Positions 46,006-55,823 of a stretch of DNA of 64,000 nucleotides are shown in pieces. A program made the position numbers and the translations under genes. The stretch lies in assembly GCF_002750975.1 (NCBI RefSeq), contig NZ_PEJS01000001.1, forward strand, positions 1,178,001 through 1,242,000, given 5' to 3'. The stretch comes from Stenotrophomonas indicatrix. GTDB taxonomy: Bacteria > Pseudomonadota > Gammaproteobacteria > Xanthomonadales > Xanthomonadaceae. Position 1 is the stretch's first letter. Each line of letters begins with the position of its first letter. A model generated the notes under the pieces. That model was given only the letters and a program-made list of their open reading frames with translations, did not search any database and was not told the DNA's origin.

Positions 46006-46146
46006 ATGAGTGACCATGCTCCCGTTTCCCGGCCTAACCCGATCATCGAACTGCTGTTCGGCGGCAACATGCTGGAAGGCACCTTCAAGGCCGTGATCTG
46101 GGTCGCACTGCTGTCTGCGGTGCTGGCCTGGACGACCTTCCGCTGA
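46006..46146 (+). CDS. Small single-helix membrane protein
   Basis: A 46-residue protein with a polar N-terminus (MSDHAPVSRPNPIIELLFGG) and a hydrophobic helix (FKAVIWVALLSAVLAWTTF). AGGA lies seven bases before the ATG. It is divergent from the thioredoxin-like gene. No function is known, and its short length makes the call less certain. Confidence 0.55.
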   Translation: MSDHAPVSRPNPIIELLFGGNMLEGTFKAVIWVALLSAVLAWTTFR

Positions 46147-46154
46147 CGGAACGC

Positions 46155-46442
46155 TCAGGCCGCAGTGAAGGCCTGGCGAAGGCTGCGCAGCGTCGCCTGG
46201 CGATGTTCGGCCGCACACGGCTCGCCCATTTCCAGCTCCTGCAGGCGCAGGCCGACCAGCGTCATCGACAGTGCGTATCCGCGCGCAGCATCGGCAGCGC
46301 GTGACAGGCCAAGTGCACGTCGGGTCAACGCGTCCACATGATCCATGTCCGGCAGCAGACCCAGGTAGGCGCGCTCGGCGCTGTCCAGATCCGGCGCGCG
46401 CAGGATCGCGTTGGCATCGGCGGTGGGGGTGACAGCGGCCAT
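46155..46442 (-). CDS. Hypothetical protein
   Basis: A 95-residue, mostly helical, soluble protein without signal peptide or clear motif. It is rich in Ala, Arg and Leu (DALTRRALGLSRAADAARGYALSM in part). AAGGA lies seven bases before the start. It is convergent with the small membrane protein gene (eight-base gap) and follows mipA on the same strand after 39 bases, so it may belong to that transcript. No family is recognised. Confidence 0.5.
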   Translation of the reverse strand: MAAVTPTADANAILRAPDLDSAERAYLGLLPDMDHVDALTRRALGLSRAADAARGYALSMTLVGLRLQELEMGEPCAAEHRQATLRSLRQAFTAA

Positions 46443-46481
46443 GCGGGATCCTTGTGGTCCGTGGGGCGGATGCAGGTTCGG

Positions 46482-47249
46482 TCAGAACGCGCGCATCAGC
46501 GAGATGAAAGCGGAGGTCTGGCTGCTGCGCCGTGCCATCGGGCTGTCTTCGACGGCATCACCGAACCACTGGTTGGCGACGACGCCGGTCGCGCGCCATT
46601 TCGTACCCAGGGGCGTGCTGACCGCGATCTGCAGGCTCGGCGAGGTGGCACTGCCGGGCTTGTAGGCCGCCAGCCCGGAGCGCAGTGCTTCCTCGTCGCT
46701 GATGCCGTAGTAGTAGTCGAGCAGGCGGGCGCTGGAATGCACCACGCCCACGCGCGGCACCCAGGTGAAGCGGCCGGCCTGGATCGGATAGCTGTAATGC
46801 AGGCTGGATTCAACGCCGCCGCCGTGTCCGCTCACTTCGCGCTTCACGCTGGCCGCCACCGCGCCCCAGTCGGCGCTGTAGTCGGCGTTGATGCCGACCA
46901 TCGCCGACATCTGCCGGCTGTGCAGGCGGCGCAGCTGCGGATCGTTCACGTCGTCGGTCTTGAAGCGCAACGTGTAGGGCGTCGCCACCGCCGACAGGCG
47001 CAGGCCGTCGGCCTTGTAGAGGTTCATGCCAAGCGAACCGGGGCTGGCGAAGAAGCGCTTGCCCTGCCAGGACAGCGCCGGCAGCACCAGCGGCTTGTCG
47101 TCATAGTGCGCGTAGGCGCCAGTGGTCGCGCCGAAGGTGATGCCGGCCTGTACCCCCGGAGCCTGTTCCTGCGCGGAGGCCAGCAGCGGCGTGGAGAGAG
47201 CGACGGTGCACAGCAGGGGGCGCAGCAGGGCGGGGGACAGTGAGGTCAT
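46482..47249 (-). CDS. MipA/OmpV family outer membrane protein
   Basis: A 255-residue beta-barrel protein. The signal peptide ends in ASA (about 1-25). The body has alternating beta segments such as FGATTGAYAHYDDKPLVLPALSWQGKRFFAS in part, and ends in the aromatic FISLMRAF. MipA scaffolds peptidoglycan synthesis in E. coli, but many family members act in metal or osmotic responses. It is divergent from a two-component system (144-bp gap), which often regulates such genes. Confidence 0.85.
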   Translation of the reverse strand: MTSLSPALLRPLLCTVALSTPLLASAQEQAPGVQAGITFGATTGAYAHYDDKPLVLPALSWQGKRFFASPGSLGMNLYKADGLRLSAVATPYTLRFKTDDVNDPQLRRLHSRQMSAMVGINADYSADWGAVAASVKREVSGHGGGVESSLHYSYPIQAGRFTWVPRVGVVHSSARLLDYYYGISDEEALRSGLAAYKPGSATSPSLQIAVSTPLGTKWRATGVVANQWFGDAVEDSPMARRSSQTSAFISLMRAF

Positions 47250-47393
47250 CGATGTAGTGCGTTGCAGGGATGGCGATGCATGCTGCGCGCGCAACATTGT
47301 CGGAACATTGCGCAGGCGCAATCTGCTGGCATCGCCGCCACCTGCACGCCGAAGGCACTATGATCGGCACCGTTTCCGGTTGCCGAGCCCCCG

Positions 47394-48065
47394 ATGCGCA
47401 TTCTCCTGGTCGAAGATGACCCCGATCTCTCGCGAGCCCTGCAGTCCGGGCTTGAGCGCCAGGGTGTGGTCGCCGACGTGGTCGGCAGCCTGGCGGAGGC
47501 TGCGCTCGCCCTGCGTGAGCCGGTGCATCAGCTGATGCTGCTTGATCGGCAGCTGCCCGATGGTGATGGCGTGGGCTTCGTGGCGACTGCCCGTGCGCTG
47601 CGGCCGAACCTGGCGGTGATCATGCTCACTGCCAAGGGTGGGCTGTCGGACAAGGTGGAGGGGCTGGATGTCGGTGCCGATGACTACCTGGTCAAGCCGG
47701 TGGCGATCGAAGAGCTGATGGCGCGCATCCGTGCCGTCTCGCGTCGACCGTCGGCGATGGTGACCCCCCGGTTGCGGCTGGGCCGGCTGGAGTTCGATTT
47801 CGAATCGCTGCAGGCGCAGGTGGACGGCCAGCCGGTTGCACTGCCGCGGCGGCAGGTGCTGGTGCTGCAGGCGCTGGCGATGCGGCAGGGGCGCACGGTC
47901 ACCCGCAGCGCGCTGGAATCGGCGGTGTACGGATTCGATGATGAGATCCAGTCCAATGCGCTCGATGCGCATATTTCAAAGCTGCGCAAGGCGCTGCAGC
48001 AGGCCGGGGCAGGCGTGGAGATCCACGTGATCCGCGGCGTCGGCTATCTGCTGGCGGAGGCCTGA
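47394..48065 (+). CDS. OmpR-family response regulator
   Basis: A 223-residue regulator with a receiver domain (acidic Glu7-Asp8-Asp9, phospho-acceptor Asp51 in LLDRQLPDGDG, Lys in VKPVAIEEL) and a C-terminal winged helix (RRQVLVLQALAMRQGRTVTR, LDAHISKLRKAL, HVIRGVGYLL). It most resembles the QseB/PmrA group. The stop is one base before the kinase gene start. The divergent mipA gene is a likely target. Confidence 0.93.
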   Translation: MRILLVEDDPDLSRALQSGLERQGVVADVVGSLAEAALALREPVHQLMLLDRQLPDGDGVGFVATARALRPNLAVIMLTAKGGLSDKVEGLDVGADDYLVKPVAIEELMARIRAVSRRPSAMVTPRLRLGRLEFDFESLQAQVDGQPVALPRRQVLVLQALAMRQGRTVTRSALESAVYGFDDEIQSNALDAHISKLRKALQQAGAGVEIHVIRGVGYLLAEA

Positions 48066-48066
48066 G

Positions 48067-49410
48067 ATGGCACGACCGATTCGTTCGATCACCCTTGGAC
48101 TGGCGTGGCGGCTGTTCCTGGCGCAGGCCTTCACGGTGTTGTTCGCCGTCGTCGCGCTGATCCTGACCTGGGGCGACAAGGACACCTGGGGCATGGACAT
48201 GTTCATGGCCGAGAGCGCAGCCAATGCGGTGCACAGCGAAGGCGGCCGTCTGGTGCTGGACGAAGCACGCTGGCAGAAGCTCGATGCGCGTGCCGGTGGC
48301 AACCTGTGGTTCGCGGCGGTGGACGATCGCGGTGCATGGCTGCAGCGCGGCACGCTGCCTGCCATCCACGCGCCGCTGCTGGCCCGCCTGCCGACACTGG
48401 GTGCCACCGAGCTGGGTTCGCTGGTACCGCCGTACCTGGATGTGGCGCGCGTGATGATCCGCAACGAAGACGGCCGCCGCATCACGGTGATGGTGGGCGG
48501 GGCGCCGAAGGGCGGCCTGCTGGATGGCGCATTGATGGTGCTGCGGCTGATCGGCCTGTGGTTCTTCCTGCCGTTGATCGTGGTCACGCTGCTGGTGATG
48601 CCGACGGTGATCCATCGCGCCATGCGTGGCGTGCGCCGGTCCGCGCAGCAGGCCAAGGAGTTGGATATCGGCCAGCCCGGTGCGCGCCTGGACGCGCAGC
48701 TGGTATCGACCGAGGTCGCGCCTCTGGTCGAAGCGTTCAACGATGCGATCGACAAGGTGCAGCAGGGCTACGCAGCACGCGATAAATTCCTGGCCGACGC
48801 CGCACATGAGCTGCGGGTACCGATTGCGGTGGTACAGGCGCGCTTGTCGCAGTTGCCGCAGGGGGAGCTCAAATCGCAGCTGCTGACCGATGTCGCCCGT
48901 CTCGGCAACGTCGCCGAGCACCTGCTCGACCTGCAGCGCCTGGACCGGAACGTCGCAGCCTTGCAGCGCCTGGACCTGGCGCATGTCGTGCGCGAAGCGG
49001 CCGCCGACCTTGCGCCTCTGGTCGTTGGTGCCGGCTACGGCTTTGAAGTGGATGCGCCGGAGACGCCGGTATGGATCCACGGCGATGGCCTCGCCCTGGG
49101 GCGGGTGATCGCCAACCTGGTGCACAACGCCATCGTCCATGGCGGCGGGCGCGGCACCATCTGCGTGCGTCTGGACCGGCAGGGCCTGCTGGAAGTCAGC
49201 GACCAGGGCGCCGGCGTGCCGGTCGGTGACCGCGAGGCGATCTTCGAGCCGTTCCACCGCCTGCGTGCTGCTGGCAGTGGCAGCGGCCTCGGCCTGCATC
49301 TGGTCAAGGAGATCGTGCAGCACCACGGCGGCACGGTGAGCGTGGGCGAGGCCGTTGGGGGGGGGGCGAGCTTCCGGGTCAACTTCCACCGCGGCAGCGT
49401 GCGTCGCTAG
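48067..49410 (+). CDS. Sensor histidine kinase
   Basis: A 447-residue inner membrane kinase. Two membrane helices (about 12-35 and 155-181) flank a periplasmic sensor of 120 residues. A HAMP-like linker follows, then the H box FLADAAHELRVPIAV with His247, an N box (NLVHNAIVHGG) and G boxes (DQGAGVP, GSGSGLGLHLV). In the H box the usual ELRTPL reads ELRVPI. A run of ten G at 49357-49366, coding for residues about 431-434, lies close to the C-terminus and could change length. The signal is unknown. Confidence 0.92.
   Translation: MARPIRSITLGLAWRLFLAQAFTVLFAVVALILTWGDKDTWGMDMFMAESAANAVHSEGGRLVLDEARWQKLDARAGGNLWFAAVDDRGAWLQRGTLPAIHAPLLARLPTLGATELGSLVPPYLDVARVMIRNEDGRRITVMVGGAPKGGLLDGALMVLRLIGLWFFLPLIVVTLLVMPTVIHRAMRGVRRSAQQAKELDIGQPGARLDAQLVSTEVAPLVEAFNDAIDKVQQGYAARDKFLADAAHELRVPIAVVQARLSQLPQGELKSQLLTDVARLGNVAEHLLDLQRLDRNVAALQRLDLAHVVREAAADLAPLVVGAGYGFEVDAPETPVWIHGDGLALGRVIANLVHNAIVHGGGRGTICVRLDRQGLLEVSDQGAGVPVGDREAIFEPFHRLRAAGSGSGLGLHLVKEIVQHHGGTVSVGEAVGGGASFRVNFHRGSVRR
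49357..49366. repeat. Ten-G homopolymer inside the kinase gene
   Basis: A run of ten consecutive G in codons for Gly residues close to the kinase C-terminus. Slippage by one base would change the last 14 or so residues and the stop. Confidence 0.9.
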
Positions 49411-49480
49411 CCGGGCGCTGACAACGCCACACGGTGTTGCCTGATGGCTGGGTGAGGCCGCGCCTCGGCACGCTGTGTCG

Positions 49481-51892
49481 ATGGCAGCCGATCGGACCTT
49501 GTCGCCCTTGTTTGGCCCCGCGTGCGCTGCCGCTCTGGTTGCCGGTGCGTTGGTCTGCGTGCTGCTGCCGGTGTTGCCACCGCTGTGGGCTTCTGTTGCG
49601 GCGACCGTCGTGGCCGCGTTGGGCTGGGTGGTGCGCTGGCGCGGACGCGCGGCGGCTGCGTTGTTGTTCGGCTTGGCCTGGACTTGCTGCCACGGGTATT
49701 GGGCAATGCAGACGCAGCTGCCGGCCGGTTCTGCTGCGCAGGATGTGCTCGTCCGGGGGCAGGTCATCGATCTGCCGAAGGAAACGCCTGCACACACCCG
49801 CTTCGAGTTCCGGGTGGATGCGTCCGATGCGATGCCGACGCTGCGTGGAAAGCGGCTGCAGGTGCTCTGGCACGCGCCACGGGGTGGGCCGACCGAGGCC
49901 GAGGTTGATCAGAGACATCACCTGCACGCCGGAGCTGACTGGCGGCTGTCGCTGCGCGTGCGACCGCCACGTTCACGCATCAACCCGGGGGGCTTCGATG
50001 GCGAGCGGCATGCGCTGCTGCGTGGGCTGGCAGGAAACGCCAGCGTGCGCGACTCGAATTCCACGCGACGGCTGCGCCCTGCGCATGGTCTACCTGCGTG
50101 GCGCGAGCGCACCAGTGCCGCCATTGCCAGGCAGATCGCACACCCGTCGGCGCGGTTCATCCAGGCCTTGGCACTGGGCGATACGCGTGGCCTGTCCGAC
50201 GTCGATTGGGCGCAGCTGCGCGCGCTGGGCCTGACCCACCTGATCGCCATCTCCGGCTTCCATGTCGGTCTCGTCGCGGGCTTCGCCGCATTGCTGTGTT
50301 CTGCGCTCTGGCGATCCTGGCCGGGGCTTGCCCGGTTCTGGCCACGACCGCAGGCGGCGGCCTGTGCGGCGGCGGTGGCAGCAGCCGGCTATGCCGTTGT
50401 TGCAGGCAGCGAGCTGCCGACCGTGCGTACTGCGCTGATGATCGCGGTGCTGGCCCTGGCGCGCGTTGCCCGCCGTCCGGTGACGGTAGCGCAGGGGCTG
50501 GCGCTGGCCGCGCTGGCGATGCTGCTGCCGGCACCGCTGTCGGTGCTGTCTGCGGGCTTCTGGCTCAGTTTCGGTGGGGTGCTGTGGTTGCTGTGGTGCC
50601 TGCCGCAGGGGCGGCCGAAGGGGTTCGCCGCGATGCTGCGCGGCGCTCTGGCAGGGCAGGGGGTGGCCAGCGTCGCTCTGCTGCCGCTGGCGGTGGCACT
50701 GTTCGGTGGCAGCGCACGGCTGGGGCCGCTGGTGAACCTGCCTATCATTCCACTGTGGAGCCTGCTGGTGGTGCCTCTGGCTCTGCTGGGAACCGCTCTG
50801 GAGGTCCTGCGCACCGGGGCAGGGCAGTGGCCTTGGCGCACGGCTGCCTGGGTGTTCGAGGCCAGTTGGCAGCTGCTGCAACCCTTGGCCGAGCACCCGC
50901 AGGCGATGTGGTGGCTGGCGCAGGGGCCGGCCTGGGCGTTGCCGGCGGCCTCGCTGGGGGTGTTCTGGTGGCTGTTGCCACGCGGCGCCGGGGCCGGGCT
51001 TGCCGGTTCTCTGCTGTGCCTGCCGTTGCTGTGGCCGGCACGGTCGGGGCCGCGGCAGGGTGAGCTGGAACTGGTGGTGCACGATGTCGGCCAGGGCGCG
51101 GCGGTGCTGCTGCGGACCGCCCGGCACGCACTCTGGTATGACGTCGGCCCGCCAGCCGGCAGCGAGGGCGAGGAGCGGATGCTGCTGCCGACGTTGCGGG
51201 CGTTGGGACAGGAGCCGCCGGCACAGCTGATGATCAGTCACGACCACCTGGACCACAGCGGCAACCTCGCCGCGCTGCGCCAGCAACTGCCGGGACTGCA
51301 CGTCCTGGCTCCACCGGGCAGTGCGATTGCCACGACCGGCAGCTGCCAACAGGGCCTGCGCTGGCAATGGGACGGGGTCGATTTCCAGGTGCTGCATCCG
51401 CCCGCCGCGTTCCCTGCCGTTGGCGGGAAGGGCGCCGACAACGAAGCCAGTTGCGTGCTGCGGGTTGCTGGCGCGCACGGGGTAGTGCTGCTGCCCGGTG
51501 ACATCGGCCGGCAAGGCGAACAGGCGCTGCTGGCGGGCGCTGCCGATATGCTGCGTGCGGACATGGTGCTGGTGCCCCATCACGGCAGCGGAGGCAGTTC
51601 CACGCCGGACTGGGTGAAGGCGGTGGCGCCGCGGCTGGCGCTGGTCTCGGCCGGGCACCGGAACCACTTTGGCCACCCGAAACGTGACGTGGTGCGGCGC
51701 TGGCAGGCGGCGGGCGCCGAAGTGCTGTCCACCGCCGAGTCGGGCGCGATCCGCGTATGGCTTGGCGCACAAGGCCTGCAGCTGCGTGAACAGCGTATCC
51801 ACGCCGCCCGGTGGTGGGATGCCGCTGGGCGAGCTCGGTCGGCTGCTATCCTATCGCCGATCGAACAAGCGGCCGCTGGGCCGGAGGGTTGA
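49481..51892 (+). CDS. comEC: DNA internalization-related competence protein ComEC/Rec2
   Basis: A protein of about 803 residues that forms the inner membrane channel for single-stranded DNA in natural transformation. The N-terminal region has two helices and an OB-like DUF4131 domain (VLVRGQVIDLPKETPAHTRF). The Competence domain shows LTHLIAISGFHVGLVAG and GSELPTVRTALMIAVL. The C-terminal metallo-beta-lactamase domain has SHDHLDHSGN, VLLPGDIG and VPHHGSGGS. An in-frame GTG at 49475 is an alternative start. It is followed four bases later by exbB. Confidence 0.94.
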   Translation: MAADRTLSPLFGPACAAALVAGALVCVLLPVLPPLWASVAATVVAALGWVVRWRGRAAAALLFGLAWTCCHGYWAMQTQLPAGSAAQDVLVRGQVIDLPKETPAHTRFEFRVDASDAMPTLRGKRLQVLWHAPRGGPTEAEVDQRHHLHAGADWRLSLRVRPPRSRINPGGFDGERHALLRGLAGNASVRDSNSTRRLRPAHGLPAWRERTSAAIARQIAHPSARFIQALALGDTRGLSDVDWAQLRALGLTHLIAISGFHVGLVAGFAALLCSALWRSWPGLARFWPRPQAAACAAAVAAAGYAVVAGSELPTVRTALMIAVLALARVARRPVTVAQGLALAALAMLLPAPLSVLSAGFWLSFGGVLWLLWCLPQGRPKGFAAMLRGALAGQGVASVALLPLAVALFGGSARLGPLVNLPIIPLWSLLVVPLALLGTALEVLRTGAGQWPWRTAAWVFEASWQLLQPLAEHPQAMWWLAQGPAWALPAASLGVFWWLLPRGAGAGLAGSLLCLPLLWPARSGPRQGELELVVHDVGQGAAVLLRTARHALWYDVGPPAGSEGEERMLLPTLRALGQEPPAQLMISHDHLDHSGNLAALRQQLPGLHVLAPPGSAIATTGSCQQGLRWQWDGVDFQVLHPPAAFPAVGGKGADNEASCVLRVAGAHGVVLLPGDIGRQGEQALLAGAADMLRADMVLVPHHGSGGSSTPDWVKAVAPRLALVSAGHRNHFGHPKRDVVRRWQAAGAEVLSTAESGAIRVWLGAQGLQLREQRIHAARWWDAAGRARSAAILSPIEQAAAGPEG

Positions 51893-51895
51893 AAC

Positions 51896-52558
51896 GTGTG
51901 GGAACTGGTCAAGGCCGGTGGCTGGCCGATGGTGCCGCTGCTGCTGTTGGGCGTACTGGCTTTGGCGATCGTCCTGGAGCGTTTCTGGTCCTTGCGGCGT
52001 AACGAGGTGCTGCCGCCTGGCCTGGGCCAGGAGGTCCGCAACTGGGCCGCGCGCGGCAAGCTGGACCCGGCGCACCTGCAGACCCTGCGTGCCAATTCAC
52101 CGTTGGGTGCCCTGCTGGCCGCCGCGCTGGAAGCGCGCAACCGCCCGCGCGACCAGATCCGTGAGCGCATCGAGGACACCGGTCGCCATCTGGTGCACCG
52201 CATGGAGCGTTTCCTCAACGCGCTGGGTACCATCGCCTCGGCTGGCCCATTGCTGGGCCTGCTGGGCACCGTCGTTGGCATGATCCAGATGTTCCTGGGC
52301 ATCCTCGACCACGGCGTGGGTGATGTGAACCAGCTTGCCGGCGGTATCGGCAAGGCACTGGTGTGCACCGCCACCGGCATGATCGTGGCGATCCCGGCGC
52401 TGATGTTCCACCGCTTCTTCAAGGGCCGCATCCACGGCTACGTGGTGGAGATGGAGCAGGAAGCCAGCGCGCTGCTGGATACGCTGGACGGTCGCCCCGG
52501 GGTGATGACCCCGGCCCCTGCTGCGCGCGCGTCTTCCGCCGCTACGGCAAAGGCCTGA
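51896..52558 (+). CDS. exbB: MotA/TolQ/ExbB proton channel family protein
   Basis: A 220-residue proton channel subunit with three membrane helices (about 10-28, 104-126 and 150-175). The core GTIASAGPLLGLLGTVVGMIQMF and GIGKALVCTATGMIVAIPALM are diagnostic. It needs ExbD-type protein, encoded next. GGAGGG before the GTG at 51896 supports that start. Location with msbA-lpxK suggests a role in outer envelope work rather than siderophore uptake; that is inference. Confidence 0.92.
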   Translation: MWELVKAGGWPMVPLLLLGVLALAIVLERFWSLRRNEVLPPGLGQEVRNWAARGKLDPAHLQTLRANSPLGALLAAALEARNRPRDQIRERIEDTGRHLVHRMERFLNALGTIASAGPLLGLLGTVVGMIQMFLGILDHGVGDVNQLAGGIGKALVCTATGMIVAIPALMFHRFFKGRIHGYVVEMEQEASALLDTLDGRPGVMTPAPAARASSAATAKA

Positions 52559-52561
52559 TCG

Positions 52562-52984
52562 ATGCGTATCGGCAACGACCGGTCCCAGGATGAGCCGCAT
52601 ATCGACCTGGTGCCGCTGATCGACGTCATCCTGGTGCTGATCATCTTCTTCGTGGTCACCACCACCTTCGATGCGCGATCGACGCTGCAGGTGCAACTGC
52701 CGACCGCCAGCCCGCAGCAGACCAACGAGCCGCCGCGCTCGCTGAGCGTGCTGATCAACGCTGACGGCCGCTACTTCGTCAACGATCAGGAAGTGCTGCG
52801 CAGCGACGTCGAGTCGGTCAAGCAGACCATTGCGGCCGTCGCCGGCAGCGACCGCGAACAGACCGTGCTGCTGCGTGCCGACGCGCGCACTCCCTATCAG
52901 GCCGTGGTCACCGCGCAGGACGCGCTGGGCCAGCTCGGCTTCCGTCGTATCGCCATTGCAACAGCGCCAGAGGTGCGTCCATGA
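52562..52984 (+). CDS. exbD: ExbD/TolR biopolymer transport protein
   Basis: A 140-residue partner of ExbB with one membrane helix. The proton-relay Asp is in HIDLVPLIDVILVLIIFFVVTTTF. The periplasmic part (SVLINADGRYFVNDQEV, VLLRADARTPYQAVVTAQDALGQLG in part) is the usual ExbD/TolR fold. It begins three bases after exbB and overlaps msbA by four bases. Confidence 0.93.
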   Translation: MRIGNDRSQDEPHIDLVPLIDVILVLIIFFVVTTTFDARSTLQVQLPTASPQQTNEPPRSLSVLINADGRYFVNDQEVLRSDVESVKQTIAAVAGSDREQTVLLRADARTPYQAVVTAQDALGQLGFRRIAIATAPEVRP

Positions 52985-54729
52985 GTTCCCATCACGCGCC
53001 AGTGTGGCCGATCTACAAACGACTGCTGGGCTATACCCGCACCTACTGGGTGTTCATGATCGGCGCGGTCATCGCGATGGTGGTCGAAGCCCTGGCCGGC
53101 TATCACTTCACCAAGCTGATGGAGCCGCTGGTCAACCGCGGGTTCGTCAACCCCGAGCCGCGCATGGCGGTGATCCTGCCGCTGACCATTCTCGGCCTGT
53201 TCCTGATGCGCAGCGTGGCCACCTGGGTCAGCGACTACACGCTGGCCAAGACCGGCCGCAGCGTGGTCCGCGACCTGCGTGAACAGGTGCTGCAGAAGTA
53301 CCTGCACCTGCCGTCCTCGCATTTCGATGCCGAGGCGACGCCGGTGATGGTCAGCCGCCTGAACTTCGACACCGAACAGGTCACCCAGGCCAGTGCCGAC
53401 GCGCTGAAGACCGTGGTGGCCGATACCCTGACCATCATCGCCATGCTGGCGGTGATGCTGCAGATGAGCGTCAAGGTGACCCTGGCGATGCTGGTGGTGG
53501 TGCCGCTGATCGGCGTGATCGTGTCCTACGTCGGCAAGCGCTACCGGCGCATCAGCCGCGGCATCCAGGACGGCATGGGCACCATGGCGCAGACCGCCGA
53601 GCAGTCGCTGGCCGCGCAGCAGGAAGTGAAGGTGCACGGCACCCAGCAGCACGAGATCTCGCGCTACTCGCGCCTGGCCAACCGCATGCTGGCGCTGAAC
53701 ATGAAGGTGGAAGTGACCCGCGCGGCGGCCTCCAGCGTGGTCCAGTTCCTGGCGGCGCTGGCGCTGGCAGTCATCGTCTGGGTATCCACCCGCGAGGCAC
53801 TGGCCGGCAAGCTCAATGCGGGCCAGTTCATGGGCCTGATGACGTCGATGATGGCCATCATTCCGTCGCTGCGGCGGCTGACCAGCGTGCAGACTTCGAT
53901 CTCGCGCGGTGTGGCTGCGGCCGAGCGCCTGTTCGGCATCATCGACATGCCGGTCGAGCGCGACGAGGGCAAGCACGCGGTGCAGCGCGTACGCGGCGAA
54001 CTGGCCTTCGAGCACGTCATGCTGCGTTACCGTGAAGACAGTGGCATCGCCCTGGACGACATCAGCTTCGTTGCCAGGCCGGGCACGGTCACCGCCATCG
54101 TCGGTCGTTCCGGCAGCGGCAAGACCAGCCTGATCCGGCTGGTGCCGCGCTTCTACGAACCCAACGGTGGCCGCATCCTGCTCGACGGCGTTGCCCTGGA
54201 TGAGTACCCGTTGGCCGATCTGCGCCGGCAGGTGGCCATCGTCGGCCAGAAGGTCATGCTGTTCGACGACACCATCGCGGCCAACATCGCCTACGGCATG
54301 GATGCCACCGACGAGCAGATCCGTGCAGCTGCCGAGGCGGCCAATGCCTGGGAGTTCATCGCACGCATGCCGCAGCAGCTGCAGACGCCGGTAGGCGAGA
54401 ATGGCGCGCTGCTGTCCGGCGGCCAGCGCCAGCGCCTGGCGATCGCCCGCGCGATCCTGCGCGATGCACCGATCCTGATCCTGGACGAGGCTACCGCGGC
54501 GCTGGACAACGAATCCGAGCGCCTGGTGCAGGATGCGCTGCAGCGCTTGATGCCCGAGCGCACCACGCTGGTGATCGCGCATCGCCTGTCGACCATCGAG
54601 CATGCCGACCAGGTGCTGGTGATGGACCATGGCCGCATCGTTGAACGCGGCACCCACCAGGAGCTGCTGTCGATGGGCGGCCTGTACCAGCACCTGCACA
54701 ACATGCAGTTCCGCGAAAGGCAGGACTGA
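52981..54729 (+). CDS. msbA: Lipid A export ATP-binding/permease protein MsbA
   Basis: A 582-residue half-transporter that flips lipid A-core across the inner membrane. Six helices occupy the first 320 residues. Walker A is GRSGSGKTS at 375-383, the signature is [15 protein letters not shown] and Walker B is [12 protein letters not shown]; the switch histidine is in IAHRLSTI. LpxK follows with a one-base overlap, which supports MsbA over other ABC exporters. Confidence 0.95.
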   Translation: MSSHHAPVWPIYKRLLGYTRTYWVFMIGAVIAMVVEALAGYHFTKLMEPLVNRGFVNPEPRMAVILPLTILGLFLMRSVATWVSDYTLAKTGRSVVRDLREQVLQKYLHLPSSHFDAEATPVMVSRLNFDTEQVTQASADALKTVVADTLTIIAMLAVMLQMSVKVTLAMLVVVPLIGVIVSYVGKRYRRISRGIQDGMGTMAQTAEQSLAAQQEVKVHGTQQHEISRYSRLANRMLALNMKVEVTRAAASSVVQFLAALALAVIVWVSTREALAGKLNAGQFMGLMTSMMAIIPSLRRLTSVQTSISRGVAAAERLFGIIDMPVERDEGKHAVQRVRGELAFEHVMLRYREDSGIALDDISFVARPGTVTAIVGRSGSGKTSLIRLVPRFYEPNGGRILLDGVALDEYPLADLRRQVAIVGQKVMLFDDTIAANIAYGMDATDEQIRAAAEAANAWEFIARMPQQLQTPVGENGALLSGGQRQRLAIARAILRDAPILILDEATAALDNESERLVQDALQRLMPERTTLVIAHRLSTIEHADQVLVMDHGRIVERGTHQELLSMGGLYQHLHNMQFRERQD

Positions 54730-55748
54730 TGGCGGGCAAAGGTACCCAGACCCCGCCGTACTGGTACGACGGCAGCCCGGCTCCGTGGCCGATGCGACTG
54801 CTGGCGCCGCTGTATGCCGGCGTCACCGCGCTGCGCCGGCGCCTGTACCGGCGTGGCTGGCGCAAGCGCCATGCGCTGGCGGTGCCGGTCATCGTGGTTG
54901 GCAACATCACCGCCGGCGGCACCGGCAAGACGCCGCTGACCATCGCCCTGGTCGAGCGCCTGCGGGCCGCGGGCTGGAAGCCCGGTGTCGCCAGCCGCGG
55001 CTACGGCCGTGAGCAAGCGGACAAGGCACGTTGGGTGGAAGCCGATACGCCGACTGCCCTGGGGGGCGACGAGCCGGTGCTGATCGCCTGGAAGACCGGC
55101 GTGCCCGTACGCGTGGACAGTGACCGCGTGGCAGCGGGCAAGGCATTGATCGCCGCCGGCTGCGACGTGATCGTCTGCGATGACGGCCTGCAGCACTACC
55201 GGCTGGCGCGCGACATCGAGATCGAGGTGGTTGATGCCCAGCGCCGCTATGGCAATGGCCGGATGATTCCCGCCGGCCCGCTGCGCGAGCCGGTCAGCCG
55301 CGCAGCGGAATGCGATTTCCGGGTGGTCAACCTGGGCCAGGCGGATGGAGCGGCGGCTGCCCAGGCCTGTGGCTTCGGCCAATGGCCGATGGCCCTGCAC
55401 ATCGACAGTGCACAGCCGCTGGCCGGCGGGCGCGCACGTCCCCTTTCGTACTTCGCGGGCCAGCGCGTGCATGCCGTGGCCGGCATCGCCCATCCGCAAC
55501 GCTTCTTCGACATGCTGCGCGCGCGTGCGATCGGCGTGGTGCCGCACGCCTTCGCCGACCATCATGCTTACCAGCCGCAGGATCTGTCCTTTGGCAGCCA
55601 GTTGCCGGTGCTGATGACCGAAAAGGATGCCGTGAAGTGCCGCGCGTTCGCCAATGACTGGCAGTACGCGGTGCCGCTGCGTGCCGAGATGCCTGCTGCT
55701 TTCTGGATCGCGTTGACCGATCGCCTGGACAAGCTGCGACCGAACTGA
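54729..55748 (+). CDS. lpxK: Tetraacyldisaccharide 4'-kinase LpxK
   Basis: A 339-residue membrane-associated kinase that adds the 4' phosphate in lipid A synthesis. The P-loop is TAGGTGKT at 61-68, preceded by [34 protein letters not shown] and [20 protein letters not shown] in part are typical. An N-terminal amphipathic region probably contacts the membrane. It is coupled to msbA, and kdsB follows after 75 bases. Confidence 0.96.
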   Translation: MAGKGTQTPPYWYDGSPAPWPMRLLAPLYAGVTALRRRLYRRGWRKRHALAVPVIVVGNITAGGTGKTPLTIALVERLRAAGWKPGVASRGYGREQADKARWVEADTPTALGGDEPVLIAWKTGVPVRVDSDRVAAGKALIAAGCDVIVCDDGLQHYRLARDIEIEVVDAQRRYGNGRMIPAGPLREPVSRAAECDFRVVNLGQADGAAAAQACGFGQWPMALHIDSAQPLAGGRARPLSYFAGQRVHAVAGIAHPQRFFDMLRARAIGVVPHAFADHHAYQPQDLSFGSQLPVLMTEKDAVKCRAFANDWQYAVPLRAEMPAAFWIALTDRLDKLRPN

Positions 55749-55823
55749 GGGGCCGTGCGGCGCTTGCAAATGCACGCCGCCGGCCGCATTCCTGCTGTAT
55801 CGCGCCTGCCGAGTACCGCCCGC

